From positions 219,540-283,539 of the forward strand of contig CATQHI010000005.1 in assembly GCA_958295895.1 (NCBI GenBank): a stretch of 64,000 nt of DNA, read 5' to 3'. Numbering within the stretch: the stretch's first letter is position 1; every line of letters begins with the position of its first letter. Source of the DNA: Saprospiraceae bacterium (GTDB taxonomy: Bacteria > Bacteroidota > Bacteroidia > Chitinophagales > Saprospiraceae). The notes beneath the pieces were generated by a model. That model was not told where the DNA came from. It saw only the letters and a program-made list of their open reading frames with translations, and ran no database searches. Positions 43,548 through 51,289 of the stretch are shown one piece after another. A program made the translations under genes and the position numbers.

Positions 43548-44718
43548 ATGTACGTACCTAGGCAGCAGGATGAGCTACTGACGGAGTTAAAGAATTCCTT
43601 TCCCGTTATCAGTCTGACCGGGCCACGGCAGGCGGGAAAGAAGATCCTACTGCGGCATCATTTTCCGGAGTACCGCTACGTCAGTTTCGAACAGCCTAGC
43701 GTGCGGACCGCCTTTGCATCCGATCCGGAAGGCTTTTTACGAACTTACGACAGAGCTGTCATCTTTGATGAGGCGCAGAACGTGCCTACCCTCTTCTCTT
43801 ACCTACAGGGCCTGGTGGATGAGGATCGTGAACCGGGGCGCTTCGTGCTTTCCGGTTCGCAGAATTTTCTGATGCGCAAGAGTATCACCCAGTCGCTCGC
43901 CGGGCGGGTGGGTATCGCGGAATTACTGCCGCTGGACCAGGTGGAGCTACGCACAGCCGGTCTTCTGGCCCCAACCCCGGAGGAAGCCATCTTTAACCAT
44001 TAAAGATGGTTGCTACCCGGAGCAGACCGTTAATCCCATTCGGCCCCGACTCTTCTACGATAGCTACCTGTACAGCTACGTGCGACGCGACGTAGCCGGT
44101 CTGGTAAACCCTAGCAACCTAGTCGATTTCCAACGCTTCATGAGTATCGTGGCCAGCTATGCCGGACAGTTGCTCAACTACAGCAACCTGGCTACCGCTC
44201 TCGGCGTGTCGGTACCTACGGCAAAGCGTTGGCTTTCCATCCTGGATCAGAGTTACGTCACCTTCTTACTCCCTCCTTACTTCAAAAGTGCGACGCGGAG
44301 ACTGGTCAAATCACCAAAGCTTTACTTCTACGATGCCGGTTTGCTCTGTCACCTGCTCGGGCTGCGCAAACCGTCGGAGCTGCGCGACTTCTACATGTAC
44401 GGTGCCCTGTTCGAGAATTACGTAGTAGCCGACGCGCGCAAGCAGAGCCTACATCTGGGGGAGCGGCCCGGGTATCACTTTTACCGCGATAGCAACGGGG
44501 CGGAGATCGACCTGGTCCGCCAATCGCCAGCGCGTACTACGCTCTGGGAGATCAAGGGGACCGAAACCTACCATCCCCGCCTTACCCGTGCGCTGCGTCG
44601 TATCGCCGGGACGGAGTTTCCCGCTGCGGACCAACGCTTGGTGTACGGTGGACGGGAAACGATGCGGCTGGAGGGGGTGCGGCAGGTGCCTTGGGACCGC
44701 TTGGACTTCGCCGACTAA
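43548..44718 (+). pseudogene. AAA ATPase with DUF4143, broken by a 7-bp insertion
   Basis: ATP-binding protein of the archaeal-type DUF4143 group, cytoplasmic; such proteins are common, mobile and without a firm role. N-terminal half from ATG 43548 (MYVPRQQDELLTELKNSF); Walker A is odd, GPRQAGKK where a Thr or Ser is needed after the Lys; Walker B is AVIFDEAQN; the sensor reads FVLSGSQNF. The frame stops after EEAIFNH because seven bases (CCATTAA) were added near 43996. The rest, KDGCYPEQTVNPIRPRLFY and the DUF4143 nuclease-like part (GAEIDLVRQ, WEIKGTE), follows in another frame. Both defects together make a real pseudogene likely. Confidence 0.78.
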
Positions 44719-44730
44719 GCTCTATTTACT

Positions 44731-44740
44731 CCCCCCCCCC
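44731..44740. other. C10 tract between convergent genes
   Basis: Ten C immediately after the end of the ATPase pseudogene and before the dioxygenase stop. Confidence 0.5.
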
Positions 44741-45601
44741 TTACCGCACCACTTTTGACCAGTCCACCGTATCGTTGTGCGAATGCGTAAAGCCCATAGC
44801 CCGCTCCTGCCGGATGGTCTCCGCGTCGCGGTAGGCGGCCACGTAGGTCTTGCGCCACTGGGGGCTGACGTTGCCCCCCGAGCCGTGGACGATGCGCTCG
44901 TCGTGGATGGTCAGGCTACCGCGCTTGACGGGTAGGTAGACGACCTCGTCACTGGCCTTTGATTCGATGACCAGGGTGTGGGAATCGTCGCGGTTTACGC
45001 TACCGTCGGCCTGTCCCTTACCATAATCCTTGGGTTTGTGCTGACGCAGTTCGGCCTCGCGGTTGGTACCGGGCACGACTTGGAGGCAGCCGTTTTCGAT
45101 ATCGCTGTCGCTAAGGGCCAGGGAGAAGGTGGCCGTCCAGGTATTCCCGGTCTTGGGCCAGTAGCCGAGGTCCTGGTGCATGGCGAACTCGGCCCGCTCC
45201 TGATTGGGGCGCTTGGCCAGGAACTGCTCGTAGTCCAGGGCCGCCGTGCCCTCCGGGTAGAGTTGATCGGCGATTTGCTGGCTGATGCGGTGGTAGATGT
45301 TGCCAGCCAGTTCGGGGCGGTAGGTGCTCGGGAGCATGGCGTTGACCAGCTGAAACTGCTCCAATGGCGTACCGTAGGGCTGGCTCATGTCGCAAAAGTC
45401 CCGCCCCATCTCATCGGCAAACGCTCCGGCTACGAAGCGGTCGAACCAGGGGTCGAGAGTGGTCAGTTCCTCCTCCGTCAGTACGTCGTGGAGGACGAGG
45501 TAGCCGTCGCGGCGGTAGGCTGCGACCTCTTCGGGGGTGAGGCGGTAGGTGTCGTCCTGGCGGCGGTGGGTGCCGGAGGTGGGGTTGGTGATGCGTTGCA
45601 T
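44741..45601 (-). CDS. Phytanoyl-CoA dioxygenase (PhyH)-family enzyme
   Basis: 286 residues, Fe(II)/2-oxoglutarate oxygenase with a double-stranded beta-helix. Iron ligands are His142 and Asp144 (MHQDLGYW) and His239 (HGSGGN); the Arg of SPQWRKTYVAAY likely holds 2-oxoglutarate. Hydroxylates a small molecule such as a fatty acid, sugar or natural product; the specific one is unknown. Cytoplasmic. The upstream spacer contains an AT-rich island but no clear -7 box. Next to mobile-element debris, so possibly acquired. Confidence 0.85.
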   Translation of the reverse strand: MQRITNPTSGTHRRQDDTYRLTPEEVAAYRRDGYLVLHDVLTEEELTTLDPWFDRFVAGAFADEMGRDFCDMSQPYGTPLEQFQLVNAMLPSTYRPELAGNIYHRISQQIADQLYPEGTAALDYEQFLAKRPNQERAEFAMHQDLGYWPKTGNTWTATFSLALSDSDIENGCLQVVPGTNREAELRQHKPKDYGKGQADGSVNRDDSHTLVIESKASDEVVYLPVKRGSLTIHDERIVHGSGGNVSPQWRKTYVAAYRDAETIRQERAMGFTHSHNDTVDWSKVVR

Positions 45602-45849
45602 GGTCGTCTTAGTGGTAGTAGTGACGCTAAATATACATTCGCACTTCTACGGCCTCTAAAAAAAGAAGATTATCTACGCAAATAAGCAGCTTCAATAGCC
45701 CTTCGAGCAGTTGTGGATAATCGACGAGCGTTTACGGCCGGGGCCTCCTGTTCATGTTGCCCGGGCGCTTCAGCCACCAGTTGCGGCCCCGCCCCGAGGA
45801 AAGTGGCTGTCACCCCCGAAGCCCGGAGGGGGACGTAAGTAAAAGCAAC

Positions 45850-45857
45850 TACTTTCG
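45850..45857 (+). promoter_or_regulatory. -7-like box TACTTTCG before the AlbA_2 fragment
   Basis: Lies 22 bp before ATG 45880. The 278-bp spacer 45602-45879 otherwise holds only a weak copy of the 18-bp repeat (15 of 18 at 45777-45794). Confidence 0.4.
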
Positions 45858-45879
45858 TGACTGACCCATTTCAAGAAGT

Positions 45880-45971
45880 ATGACCGAGGATGAACTACGC
45901 AACCTGATCGCGGACATGGAGTCTGACCGTATTGAGCGGACGGTTTCCTTCCGGGGGGACAAGATCGGTGA
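45880..45971 (+). pseudogene. N-terminal fragment of an AlbA_2 (Schlafen-type) ATP-binding protein
   Basis: MTEDELRNLIADMESDRIER is the opening of AlbA_2-domain DNA-binding helicase/ATPase proteins, which normally run on for 400-600 residues. Here only about 30 codons remain before the left end of an IS3 element; the frame then runs into the element and stops at 45999. The lost part is not found on the other side of the IS. Such proteins are often carried by mobile or defence islands, so this is probably a relic of one. Confidence 0.72.
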
Positions 45972-46029
45972 TGTACCCCCAATAAATCAGACCAGTTAAC
46001 AAGACTTCGTTATAATTCTTCTATGAAGT

Positions 46030-46305
46030 ATGAAACGTCGCAAATTTACCTCCGAGTTCAAGTTTAAGGTGGCTGTTGAGGCCATTGCCGAACAGCGTAG
46101 CTTACCGGAACTAGCCAAGAAGCATCAGCTTGCTCCCGCTCAGATTAGCACCTGGAAAAAAGAACTACTGGCTGGTGGAGCCCAGATTTTCCAAAAGTCC
46201 AGTAAGGTTAAGGGACCAGATCCTCAGCAGCGGGAGGACGAGCTATTGAGGATGATCGGACAGTTACAGGTAGAGAACAGTTTTCTAAAAAAAACGCTGA
46301 AGTGA
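46030..46305 (+). CDS. IS3 transposase OrfA
   Basis: 91 residues, DNA-binding helix-turn-helix (MKRRKFTSEFKFKVAVEAIAE...ISTWKKELLAGG) with a leucine-zipper-like tail. A run of eight A at 46287-46294 near the end is a fitting -1 slippage site that would join OrfA to OrfB as one transposase, the standard IS3 control. The frame is intact. Confidence 0.92.
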   Translation: MKRRKFTSEFKFKVAVEAIAEQRSLPELAKKHQLAPAQISTWKKELLAGGAQIFQKSSKVKGPDPQQREDELLRMIGQLQVENSFLKKTLK

Positions 46306-47162
46306 GCCTTTCGCCAACCCTGCGTCAGACGCTAGTTGACCCTCACCACGGGCAGTTGAGTATCCGTCGCCAGTGTGAGCTGCTTACCGTCAATCGGTCC
46401 ACGCTGTACTACGAACCACGGGGAGAAAGTGAGCTCAACCTGGAGCTGATGCGCCTGATGGATGAGCACTACCTGGACCATGCTTACAAGGGAGCTCGAC
46501 GCATGCATGTCTGGCTGACCCGGGACAAAGGCTACTCCGTAAGCCGTAATCGTGTAGAGCGGCTGTACTACCGAATCATGGGTTTACAGTCCCTGTTACC
46601 GGGGCCTCACACCTCCAAGCGCAGTAAAGACCACGCAGTTTACCCCTACCTACTGCGGGGACTCAAGATCGAACGCAGCAATCAAGTCTGGGCGACCGAC
46701 ATCACGTACGTACCCATGAAGCGGGGCTTTTTGTACCTCACGGCCATCATCGATCTGTACAGTCGCTATGTCGTTCACTGGAAGTTGTGCAACTCCATGG
46801 AGGCCAGTTGGTGTCGTGACCTGGTCGCCGAGGCTATCGAACTGCATGGGGTGCACCCGGAGATTTTTAACACCGACCAGGGGGCGCAGTACACCTCAGA
46901 ACTTTTCACCACTTTCATCCTCAGTCAAGACATCCGACTGAGTATGGATGGTCGGGGACGAGCTACGGATGATGCCTTTATCGAGCGGTTGTGGCGCAGC
47001 ATCAAGTACGAAAAGCTCTATCTTCACGAGTACCGCACGGGCAAGGAGCTGTTCGAAATGGTGGACCAGTACATGATCTACTACAACACCGCGCGCCGGC
47101 ACTCCTCCATCGGGGACAACTATCCTCAGGACTGGTACCAAAGTCAAAAAATTAGGGCCTGA
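46302..47162 (+). CDS. IS3 transposase OrfB (DDE integrase)
   Basis: 286 residues from GTG, intact. An HTH_21 region (residues 40-95) precedes the integrase core with Asp133 (WATDITYV), Asp192 (NTDQGAQYTS) and Glu228 (DDAFIERLWRSIKYE). These three make the catalytic DDE triad that cuts and joins DNA. All key residues are present, so the element may still be active, with OrfA made by frameshifting. Confidence 0.93.
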   Translation: MSLSPTLRQTLVDPHHGQLSIRRQCELLTVNRSTLYYEPRGESELNLELMRLMDEHYLDHAYKGARRMHVWLTRDKGYSVSRNRVERLYYRIMGLQSLLPGPHTSKRSKDHAVYPYLLRGLKIERSNQVWATDITYVPMKRGFLYLTAIIDLYSRYVVHWKLCNSMEASWCRDLVAEAIELHGVHPEIFNTDQGAQYTSELFTTFILSQDIRLSMDGRGRATDDAFIERLWRSIKYEKLYLHEYRTGKELFEMVDQYMIYYNTARRHSSIGDNYPQDWYQSQKIRA

Positions 47163-47238
47163 CGAGGCTCAAAACAGCAAATTATTCACCTAACGTTGTC
47201 TTAGCTTTCCAAAACTACTGGTTTAATAATTGGGGACA

Positions 47239-47661
47239 CTTCAGAAGGCGTACTGAGTACAGGGGAAAATCACCGGAGTCGCTTCCAATAGGAGGGATGA
47301 ATCCCATCGGATACGTAGTTATGCAGTACACCGCTAAGGAACGCCGTCCGGTAAAGGCCTACCTGAACTTCGCTAATCGTATACCGACTTACTACCACCA
47401 GTACGTTCTGGATGACCACGGAGCTAACTCGGAGATACGTGTTGAAGATGACCCAAATTGCTTAGGCTTACTTAAGCATTATCACAGTCCTGCCCCAATG
47501 GCTATGGAGGCCAACAAGCCCATTTTTTTCTAAAGCCTAGTGACGGTACCATCGGTGCGCACGTACAGGCCGTAAGGCGAGCCTACGATGATTTTAAGAC
47601 GGTGGCTAGAAGGTTGATTGAAGTGACTGCATCATCGGATCCAGCCACCCCTGTCTTCTAG
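47239..47661 (+). pseudogene. 3' fragment of a ParA-family ATPase gene
   Basis: The frame is open from the IS right end: ...SLPIGGMNPIGYVVMQYTAKERRPVKAYLNFANRIP, then LGLLKHYHSPAPMAMEANKPIFFLKPSDGTIGAHVQAVRRAYDDF, which I recognise as the C-terminal third of a ParA-like ATPase found on plasmids and mobile islands. Walker motifs are gone. A one-base loss at 47523-47530 (T run) also shifts the frame. ATG 47297 is an internal Met. Likely another scrap of the island that held the AlbA_2 gene. Confidence 0.68.
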
Positions 47662-47709
47662 GATGAACAACCAGGTGTAGGCTTGGCTGTGGCTTATCCG
47701 ATGACCCCT

Positions 47710-47727
47710 GCACCCGCGTCCCCGCCC
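47710..47727 (+). repeat. 18-bp dispersed repeat copy (full match)
   Basis: GCACCCGCGTCCCCGCCC, in gene sense, ending 38 bp before the photolyase ATG. Confidence 0.85.
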
Positions 47728-47765
47728 ACCCTAAAACCCACCCCCACCCCCCACGTTCCAAAATC

Positions 47766-49154
47766 ATGGAACACCTCCCCACCCTCCACACCGCCCCCGA
47801 ACGCCTCCGCCAACTCAACGATAAGACCCTGAACGCCGACGGCAAGTTTCTGCTCTACTGGATGCAGCACGGCCAGCGGGCCCACGAAAATCCCGCCCTG
47901 GAATACGCCATCCGCTGGGCCAATGACCTGGACAAACCCTGTGTGGTCGCCTTCTCGCTGATGGACGATTACCCCGACGGCAGCCTCCGCCACTTCCAGT
48001 TTATGCTCGAAGGACTGAAGGAGGTAGCCGACCGATTGGCCGAGCGGGGACTCAAGTTCTGCCTACTGCACGGGGAGCCGAGCAAGCGCATCGATGAGTT
48101 TGCCAAAGACGCCGTGGCCATAGTGACCGATCATGGCTACCTGCGTATCCACCGTAGGTGGCGGGCCGAACTAGCGGAAAGTCTTTCCGTACCCCTGGTG
48201 CGCGTGGAGGGCGAACTGGTCGTACCGGTAGAAACAGCCAGTGACAAGCGGGAGTACGCCGCCCGTACCATCCGCGATCAGATCATGGAGCGGGTCGACG
48301 ACTTCAGCGGCCAGACCAGCGAGACCAAGCCGAAGCACGCCAGTAAAAACCTGCACGTGCGCGGCGATCTGGACTTCACCAGCGTAGAGGCGGTGCTCGA
48401 CAACATGAAGATCGACCGCAGCGTGCCGCCCAGTCCCGACTTCACCGGGGGTACCAGTCAGGCCCGTAACCGGTTGACGAGCTTCCTGCGCAGCAACCTC
48501 GACGGCTACGACGACGGGCGCCTCGATCCGGTCGACGACGCGACCAGTCACCTGAGTCCGTACCTGCACCTGGGGCAGATCAGTCCGTGTGAGGTACTGC
48601 GCAAGGTGCGGGGGTCGAGCGCGCCGAAGTCCGACCGGGCCGCCTACGTCGAGGAGCTGATCGTGCGTCGCGAGCTGGCCCACAACTTCGTCTGGTACGC
48701 GCCCGATGACTACGACTCCCTCAACGCCCTGCCGGACTGGGCCGCCGAGACGCTGGAAAACCATAAATCAGACGATCGCCCCGATCACTACACCCGCGAC
48801 GAGCTCGAGAACGGACAGACCGATGACGAGGCCTGGAACGCCAGCATGAAGGAGATGCGCCTGCGTGGGTTCCTGCCCAATTACATGCGCATGTACTGGG
48901 GCAAGCAGATCATCCGGTGGACCAACACGCCGGACTATGCCCATAAAACTGCGCTTTACCTCAACAACAAATACTTCCTCGGCGGGCGGGACGCGAACAG
49001 CTTCACCAACGTCCTCTGGCTCTTTGGGCTGCACGACCGGGCCTTCACCGAGCGGGAGGTGTTCGGCAAGGTGCGGGTGCTGAGTCGGGGCGGGCTGGAC
49101 CGGAAGTTTGACGTGGAGGCTTACGTGGAGCGGGTGGAGGGGTTGCACCCCTAA
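47766..49154 (+). CDS. phr: Class II CPD photolyase
   Basis: 462 residues; uses blue light and FADH- to split cyclobutane pyrimidine dimers. The N-terminal part is an alpha/beta antenna domain (YWMQHGQRAHENPALEYAI), the C-terminal part the helical FAD domain. Class II marks are RRELAHNFVWY, the flavin-site block MRLRGFLPNYMRMYWGKQIIRW, and TALYLNNKYFLGGRDANSFTNVLW. The last aromatic residues fit an electron-transfer chain. Cytoplasmic. It stands alone behind a repeat copy. Common in surface-water Bacteroidota. Confidence 0.95.
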   Translation: MEHLPTLHTAPERLRQLNDKTLNADGKFLLYWMQHGQRAHENPALEYAIRWANDLDKPCVVAFSLMDDYPDGSLRHFQFMLEGLKEVADRLAERGLKFCLLHGEPSKRIDEFAKDAVAIVTDHGYLRIHRRWRAELAESLSVPLVRVEGELVVPVETASDKREYAARTIRDQIMERVDDFSGQTSETKPKHASKNLHVRGDLDFTSVEAVLDNMKIDRSVPPSPDFTGGTSQARNRLTSFLRSNLDGYDDGRLDPVDDATSHLSPYLHLGQISPCEVLRKVRGSSAPKSDRAAYVEELIVRRELAHNFVWYAPDDYDSLNALPDWAAETLENHKSDDRPDHYTRDELENGQTDDEAWNASMKEMRLRGFLPNYMRMYWGKQIIRWTNTPDYAHKTALYLNNKYFLGGRDANSFTNVLWLFGLHDRAFTEREVFGKVRVLSRGGLDRKFDVEAYVERVEGLHP

Positions 49155-49217
49155 TAGCTACTGGGGCCCCGCCGGTAGAGCTTAATCCCCTACCTTATAG
49201 CACTCAAGCCTCCTCGT

Positions 49218-50471
49218 ATGCGCTACGTGCTCCTCTTAGTTCAGTTCCTGCTCGTCGTCAGCCTCCACGGGCAGTACACCATCCGCGGGTACGTGGTCGA
49301 CAAGGCGACGGGTAAGCCGGTGCCCTTCGCCAGTGCATTCCTGGAGGAAGACCAATCGTACGGCGTGCTGACCAACGAGAAGGGACAGTACGTACTGCGG
49401 CTGGATAGCATACAGTATGCCACTCAAACGCTGATGTGCACTGCTCTTTCTTACCGTACAGAGCGTATGCGGCTGAGGGACATACCGGTAAGCAGTACGG
49501 GGGAGGGATACCTGAATATCCAGCTGGAGACGGAGTTCGTGGCGCTGCCGGAGGTGGTAGTGCTGTCCGATCTAGGCCTACGGGCCCTGATGAAACGCGT
49601 CATTGCACGCATCCCGGAAAACTACGGGGCGGACAAGTACCTGCTCAAGGCGTACCACCGCTCGTACTTCGCCGACGACACCGACTTCGCGCAATTGAAC
49701 GAGGCGTACCTGGTGATCGAGGATGGCCCGTATACGAATGAGAAGCGCAGTGACCGGGTCTGGATCAACCAGTTTCGTAACCCCGAGGCTCCGGCCGGGG
49801 TGCCGCCCCACATCGCTGAGTTTTTCGGTCATCAGAAAATATTAGCTGGCCCGTATTACTGGCAGAGTAATCCGCTCAGAAATCATTGGATTTGGATGTT
49901 TCGGGGTGAAGATGTCCTCGATTATCTTACGTTCCAGCAGACCGGTGAGTACCTGCACGGTACCGATACGCTGATCCGAATTCAGTACGAGATCGATACC
50001 AATAAGCCGCAGGAAGGAGGCTGGGTCGGCGATGCTGGCTACCAGTTTGCCGAGGTGCTTATCAATAAGACCGATCTGGCTATCCTGAGTTTTCGGTTCT
50101 GGACGAAAGGCGAAGCGATCTACCAGGATGCTACCTACCAGAAAGTAGACGGCAAGTATTACTTCCAGCGGGGAACCTTCAGCTGGGCTATCGACTCGGA
50201 TTTCTACGTCTTCCCCCGGCTGTTCAGCAACTTTCTGTTCGTCACCGAGGTGGTGACCGATCCGGCGGCCATGAAAAAGGTCAAGAAAGGAAGGCGAATA
50301 AGGGACGACGAGCCGATGGCCGATCTACGTATTCGTTATGATTCCACCTACTGGCAGGGGGAAGAGCGCCTATTACAACTGCCCGCCGACGAGACCGTGC
50401 GGCTGCAGCTACAGGAGATCATGGAACTGGAGGTACCAGTGGATACGGTGGGGCGGGATAGTAGTAAGTAG
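49218..50471 (+). CDS. Carboxypeptidase-like regulatory-domain protein, exported
   Basis: 417 residues with signal peptide MRYVLLLVQFLLVVSLHGQ. Residues 20-105 are a CarboxypepD_reg-like (CNA-B-type) domain, GYVVDKATGKPVPFASAFLEE, as in TonB receptors, but no plug or barrel follows. The remaining 300 residues hold mixed beta structure, YLLKAYHRSYF and TYQKVDGKYYFQRG, of an unnamed periplasmic type (DUF5686-like feel without its barrel). Function unknown. It ends 47 bp before the palindromic operator of the ABC-TonB module but lies outside it. Confidence 0.75.
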   Translation: MRYVLLLVQFLLVVSLHGQYTIRGYVVDKATGKPVPFASAFLEEDQSYGVLTNEKGQYVLRLDSIQYATQTLMCTALSYRTERMRLRDIPVSSTGEGYLNIQLETEFVALPEVVVLSDLGLRALMKRVIARIPENYGADKYLLKAYHRSYFADDTDFAQLNEAYLVIEDGPYTNEKRSDRVWINQFRNPEAPAGVPPHIAEFFGHQKILAGPYYWQSNPLRNHWIWMFRGEDVLDYLTFQQTGEYLHGTDTLIRIQYEIDTNKPQEGGWVGDAGYQFAEVLINKTDLAILSFRFWTKGEAIYQDATYQKVDGKYYFQRGTFSWAIDSDFYVFPRLFSNFLFVTEVVTDPAAMKKVKKGRRIRDDEPMADLRIRYDSTYWQGEERLLQLPADETVRLQLQEIMELEVPVDTVGRDSSK

Positions 50472-50518
50472 GGTATTTATCCCCCAAAGTTGTCGCGAAG
50501 TGGCAGAAGCGTTCTATA

Positions 50519-50535
50519 TTGCGACCCAGTTGCAA
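50519..50535. promoter_or_regulatory. Palindromic operator TTGCGAC-CCA-GTTGCAA
   Basis: A 17-bp inverted repeat (one arm mismatch), 13 bp before the first ABC gene. The core GTTGCAATAATA recurs at 61591-61602. Overlap with the TATATTG box at 50514-50520 fits a repressor. Confidence 0.7.
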
Positions 50536-50548
50536 TAATAAAACTGCC

Positions 50549-51271
50549 ATGCTCGCTGCACAGCATCTGACTAAACGCTACGGTCCCGTCACCGCCCTAA
50601 AGGCACTCAACCTCCGGGTACAGCCCGGCGAAGTATTCTGCCTCCTCGGTGCCAATGGAGCCGGCAAGACCACCACGATCAATCTTTTCATGGGCTTCCT
50701 CCAGCCCACCTCTGGTACGGTGACCATTAATGGCATCGACGTAAGCGAGCGGCCGGCCGAAACCAAGCAGCACCTCGCCTACATCCCCGAAAACCTTAAC
50801 CTTTACACCAACCTCACGGGACTGGAAAACCTCCGGTTCTTCTCCGGGCTGGCCAATGTGTGGCTGAACGACGAGACGGCTACGGTACTGCTGCACTCCG
50901 TCGGTCTACAGCCGGAGGCCATCCGGCGGCGGGTGGGTACCTACTCTAAGGGGATGCGGCAAAAGGTCGGCATCGCCATCGCCAAGGCCAAGGGGGTAGA
51001 TAATCTGCTGCTCGACGAGCCCACCTCCGGTTTGGACCCCCAGGCGAGCAATGACTTCGCCCGGCTGATCCAGGACATGCGGGCCAGTAAGGTGGCCGTG
51101 CTCATGGCCACCCACGACCTGTTCCGCGCCCGGGAGACCGGCACCCACATCGGCATCATGCGGGCCGGCGAGCTGGTGCATACCGTTGCCGCCGACCGTA
51201 TCTCACTGCACGAACTCGAACAGCTCTACCTGGAGACCGTCCGTGCCGATGCCAACCCAACCGCTCAATAA
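50549..51271 (+). CDS. ABC transporter ATPase, module A
   Basis: 240 residues, ATPase for an ABC-2-type transporter. Walker A GANGAGKT at 34-41, signature YSKGMRQK, Walker B NLLLDEPTSGLDP, H-loop ATHDLFRA. ATG 50549 is chosen since earlier starts fall in the operator. The other module at 60279-60992 has a close homologue that shares long blocks (TTTINLFMGF, AYIPENLNLY, DPQASNDFARL). First gene of ATPase-receptor-permease-permease; with the DUF3526 permeases it probably moves a substrate across the inner membrane. Confidence 0.93.
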   Translation: MLAAQHLTKRYGPVTALKALNLRVQPGEVFCLLGANGAGKTTTINLFMGFLQPTSGTVTINGIDVSERPAETKQHLAYIPENLNLYTNLTGLENLRFFSGLANVWLNDETATVLLHSVGLQPEAIRRRVGTYSKGMRQKVGIAIAKAKGVDNLLLDEPTSGLDPQASNDFARLIQDMRASKVAVLMATHDLFRARETGTHIGIMRAGELVHTVAADRISLHELEQLYLETVRADANPTAQ

Positions 51272-51289
51272 CTACCACACCCACTCTGT

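Larger units (their letters stand above)
45972..47238 (+). mobile_element. IS3-family insertion sequence
   Basis: About 1267 bp. Left end TGTACCCCCAATAAATCAGA and the reverse of the right end TGTCCCCAATTATTAAACCA form related terminal repeats beginning TGT and ending ACA. Two ORFs overlap as in IS3 elements. No 3-5 bp target duplication is seen: GGTGA precedes the left end, CTTCA follows the right. The two flanks belong to different genes, so the element probably took part in a deletion or rearrangement after landing. Confidence 0.88.

Noticed and set aside
45972..47238. IS3 target-site duplication
   Set aside because: Flanks GGTGA and CTTCA do not match for any end within a few bases of the chosen ones.
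49218..50471. Membership of the carboxypeptidase-like-domain gene in the ABC cluster
   Set aside because: The operator and promoter lie after its stop, so it is probably a separate transcript.
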